Source: Desmodesmus armatus | Taxonomy: Eukaryota; Chlorophyta; Chlorophyceae; Sphaeropleales; Scenedesmaceae | Direction: 5' to 3' | Assembly (NCBI GenBank): GCA_007449985.2 | Contig: VIIQ02000557.1 | Location: 62,001 to 126,000 of the forward strand | Length of the DNA stretch: 64,000 bases | Shown here: in pieces, positions 24,614-64,000 of the stretch | Layout: the number at the start of each line of letters is the position of its first letter | Position numbering within the stretch: the stretch's first letter is position 1 | Translations under genes and position numbers: made by a program | The notes under the pieces: generated by a model | The model's database searches: none | The model's input: the letters and a program-made list of their open reading frames with translations, nothing else | What the model was told of the DNA's origin: nothing

Positions 24614-27600
24614 ACCCGCCAGGGAGCCAACTCCAGGGGTGCTCCATGATCGCCAGCTGGTCTCACTCCAACAGCTGCACCTGCTTGAATGATCCCTTCA
24701 TGCTTTCAAGCTTGCAGTGATAGCACTGCTGTGCTGAGAATGCAGATGATGCATGGGCATGACAGTGGTCCATGCGTGCACATGAAGCACCCACCTGCAT
24801 AGCTGCGCGTCAACAAGCTGCTGCACCTCCAGCTGCGTGTGGCTACAAGGGCCAGAGGAAACAGCTGCCCTGTGACATGGTGACTGAGTGCAGGCAACAT
24901 GGTGGATCCCACACACTGAGTAATGATCAACACCACAACTGCAACTCTGGAACCACCAACGTTCTGAAGCGCCTGCACTGACTTGAAATCTTGAGCAGAA
25001 TTGCAGAAAGTGGATTCATAAGCCAACACGCAAGAAAACCAAAACGACGTGTCAGCATGACCGTTCAGTCATTGTCATTTCACGGTTGTGCCAACTGCTC
25101 AGAGGCTGAACAAGATGGACACGGATAACGATTCGTGTCTAATTCAGTTGCTGCATGGCTCACAGCGAGCAGACGAGCAAGGCGTGTAGCCTACATACAG
25201 CAGGAGCAGCCATCAGACTGAGATCAGTCCAGCCTGGCGGCAGGCGAGCGCGCGCGCATCAGCTGCTTCGCCCAGATGTTTATGCATGCGGTCCTGACAA
25301 CGTGGTGCATCGAAGACTCTACCCCAATTGAGGTGAGGCGGCTGGGACTGCTGCTGGCTGCTGCTGCTGCTGTTGAGGTCTCTTTGTTTGTGGTTGTTCA
25401 AGTGTGTGCAGCGACTAGGGGGACAGAAGATGATTGAAAAATACTTTCGTTCTTCTGAACAGGCCATCGTGCCTTGTAGAAAAAACATTCACCTCTGACA
25501 AACTGATGTCCCCAGGCAGTGTCGTGTTGTTTGGTATCTGTAGCTGCAACAAGTGGCCATGCTTATACGTGTGGTGTTTTGGTTTCTGTTGTTGGAGGCT
25601 GATGATGATTTATGCTTAGGATCAACCATCGCTGCTGTCAGCGAGACTTTTAGCTACTGAAGCCTCCTTGCTGCCACACGCTGCTGCCGCCTGGCATGTA
25701 CGCCTGGGCAATGCACGTTGTATCGTGGTTTCAATCAAAGTTGTTGTTTGTTGTTTGCTTTGTTCATGTGCTTGCCGTACTCAACATGTTGCTGCCCCCA
25801 TCATGCTGACTGGCTTGCTCTCCTGTTTTACTGTTTTCCTCTTGTGCCTGCAGGTCCCCGTGAGACGCACCTGCGCTATCAAAGCAACGCGGCTATGCCC
25901 CTTTTCCCAGTCGACCCCTTGAGCGACTCCTGCAGCTGTACTTGCCAACGGCCTGGCCACACCCCTTGCAGTCTCGTTCGTCAGGCCCAATGCTTCGACA
26001 AAGGCACTGCTGCCACACCGTCACACCAAACGCTCCACATGGTCATGAGCTTGCAGCATGTTGCGCAGAGCTGAGCCCTGCAGGGCCGCCGACATTGTTG
26101 CTTGATCCAGCACAGCCCAGCAACCTGTAGCAAGTGGATAGGGCTCATCCCTGCCCCCTTGCTACAGCTTGCTGGGCTGTACTGCACTGAGCGACACTGC
26201 TGGCAGCCTTTTTGCATTCGTGCAATACCTGTGATTCAAGGACGCATCAGGCGCATGCAGCATCAGTAGCGTCCCCAAAAGCTGCACACACAGCTCAGAC
26301 TGGCTGTACTAGTACACACACACACAGCTGTGTTGACGCTTGCACTGCCTCAAGCCCGACTGTGCGCACTGCGGGTGTATGCAAGGGGAATTTGTTGAAT
26401 ACGGGGCTTGCAAGCGCTATCCAGAAAATACATCCTCACTGTTTCTTATCCTGCAGCACTGCACCTAGTCATATGGTTGACAGCTGATTACTGCGCCAAA
26501 CATGTGCAGCATGTGCACATGCAGCAGTGCATGCCAACCCTGGCAGGACTGACTCAGTGTTCCGAACACTGGTCGAGGAAGTGGCACTTCCTCTGGTGCA
26601 ATTCACTGCACAGTGCACCTTCAGTGCACTTCACTTGCTGTGCAGTCAGCTTTGTTGCATGCATGCATTGGGTCAAAAGCATGTCTTGCTCTGCACGTCA
26701 ACCAGCTTGGACGTGCTACCAGGGCGGGTGCCCGCAACTGTGTATGTCCACGTTTGCATCTGACCCGCCAGGAACAGGTTGCCGCAGACTCCTGTGTGGC
26801 AATCAAACGGTGTGCGCACTGCCAGCCATATGACGTACGAGGGGCTGCCAAGCTGTGCAAGTCTGAAGGGCGCCACCACATGCAGACCCCGTCACATTGC
26901 ACATGAGCTGGACAATCATCTAGGCAATTCCCTATGGCTGTCGGCGCGGTCTGGATTTCGAAACAATTTGAAAACTTTTCATGGTGCCCGACATCGCACC
27001 TGCAGCTGCTGCCATCTAGAGGGAAAGCATGTCTTGCAGACCTGCCACCGCAACTGTTTTGTTGTAGTAAGATCGCTGAGGCTGAAGCTGCCGTGTCTGT
27101 TGACGAAAAGAAGTGATGCATGTGCAGCTGAAGCTAGACGAGCTTTGGGGCCCCCCAAACCCTTGGCTCACTGTGACATGAAACTGTCCGGCCAGTTGCT
27201 GCCCTTCTACTGGGCTGGAAGTTGCATCAAAGTTCCACTGTGATCCTCACACCACAACTGCTTTGTGCTGTCGAGGGTTGAAGGCTATGTGTTCTAAATG
27301 ACGCCTTCGACAAGCTCCGCTGAAGAAAGTTACAACAGTAGGCACAATAGGCCTCGATTGCCAGCACCACATGCCCAGGTTGTGCCAGCTAAACAACTGA
27401 AGCTTATGAGCTGGGAAACCCTGCATGGACACTGTCAAAAACCAGCACTGATTTGGTGACATACCCTGGTGCAACAGCATGTCCTGCACTGTGACATGCC
27501 AGCTTGGGGCCCCAAAAATTGGCAATGACCCTGCCGAACTTCACTACACTGCACTGCGCAGTACTGCTGCGCAGTAGTAGTTGGATCTGTCACGCATGCA

Positions 27601-28094
27601 GCACGCTGGGTGGCAGGTCGAGCTGCGACCAGTTCTACCACCAAAGCTGGGCAATGGACAGCCACCAAATTTCCCTCGCTGCCTCGCTTGTGGGGGCGTC
27701 AAGGGCTAGAGGGGTAAGCAGGACACGGGAACACACTGCTTGTGCCCGATCCAGCAACTACTACAACCCCCCTAAAGGATGAGCTCAACAACACACACCC
27801 GTGCTTGCTCAGGTGACTGGTAGGCCATGACAACGAACAACACAGAGCAAACAACACAGAGACATGTACAAACGCTGCTGTTGTAAAAACATCCACCCGG
27901 TAAAGGTGCACTACTCCATGTGCTGCTCATATAGCCACGGAGCAATGCACCTGCACACACCAGAGACTGACTGCCTACACAACAAGACACCGCTAGCCGC
28001 TCCTACTGCCGCTACTAGTGCCGCTGCAGCTGGAAACAAAACATCCTACCCCAATAGCTCGCTGCTGCTGCTGCTGCTGCTGCTGCAGCAGCCT
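24614..28094. other. Region without recognised gene; TOR 3' UTR and thioredoxin 5' flank
   Basis: Codon-like conservation is absent on both strands. A minus-strand TGTAA at 27330-27334, 760 nt past the TOR stop, is a possible poly(A) signal. 24,614-25,500 probably holds the thioredoxin promoter and 5' UTR. Short odd-length direct repeats of 'tgcactgca' type occur near 26,590-26,650. Confidence 0.45.
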
Positions 28095-63588
<35,494 letters not shown>

Positions 63589-64000
63589 CTGCGAGGACAC
63601 ACAGCAACACGCCACAGCACGGCACAGCACGCAGCACAACAGCAGCAGCAGCAGAAGTGGTACATGTGTGTGTGTGGGGGGGGGGGTGAGCACGAGCCAA
63701 GTAACAGTTTCTAGCTGTGTAGCCTCAAGCTCGCACTGGATGACTAAAACTTCATGAACCACACCAACCAGACGTGAGCAGTTTTGGAAACCATGCAACA
63801 CTCCCCATCATCTCGCAAGCAAACGCATGTCAGATACACTACTGGCCCCTCCTGCTGCCCACACACCCCTGCCCACTGAAGGCCCACACCCACTGACAGA
63901 CCCTTGCAAACTCCCCTCTACACATCCATCCCCGCCCCCTCTCTCCTCCTCCAACCCCACACCCCCCTTCTCCCCCATCCCCCTGCTAAACGCACACCTC

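Overview
The window looks like nuclear DNA of a green alga of the Chlamydomonas/Haematococcus/Volvox group (Chlorophyceae). It is GC-rich and gene-sparse. Genes have many short exons with GT-AG introns. CAG/CTG triplet repeats are abundant in both coding and intron sequence, C and G homopolymers are long, and the TOR protein is plant/algal in character. The species cannot be fixed from sequence alone. All five recognisable genes lie on the minus strand.

Layout from low to high coordinate: (1) the 5' part of an unrecognised membrane protein gene, starting near 2,433 and running off the left edge; (2) 2.4-5.9 kb with no gene seen; (3) a very large tyrosine-kinase-like (Raf-like) protein kinase of about 3,500 residues, 5,894-19,765, with one ordinary kinase domain between long Gln/Ala/Ser-rich arms; (4) a small unrecognised gene, about 20,699-22,658; (5) a 127-residue thioredoxin, 23,204-24,613; (6) 24.6-28.1 kb with no gene seen; (7) the TOR kinase gene, from its stop codon at 28,095 to past the right edge. 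I could place 48 TOR exons (about 2,500 codons: HEAT, FAT, FRB, PI3K-like kinase, FATC). Only the extreme N-terminus is missing.

The most unusual feature is in the introns of TOR and, less often, of the Raf-like kinase. Around 30 exon edges are followed or preceded by one to eleven partial copies ('echoes') of the same exon edge, usually with the splice donor or acceptor included. The extreme case is a 134-bp unit repeated 11 times at 34.5-36.1 kb, each unit carrying a 3' splice site and the first ~60 nt of the exon that begins the catalytic part of the kinase. Introns also carry CTG microsatellites abutting 3' splice sites, and G-runs near donors with C-runs near acceptors that can pair.

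Phase accounting across exons shows ten places where one base is missing relative to the expected frame, all in the deletion direction. At three of them a neighbouring echo keeps the uninterrupted version. This may reflect residual assembly error or real biology and needs RNA evidence. The kinase also carries two short-motif series: five GRFxV motifs and four LPPWSV(E/D)S motifs.
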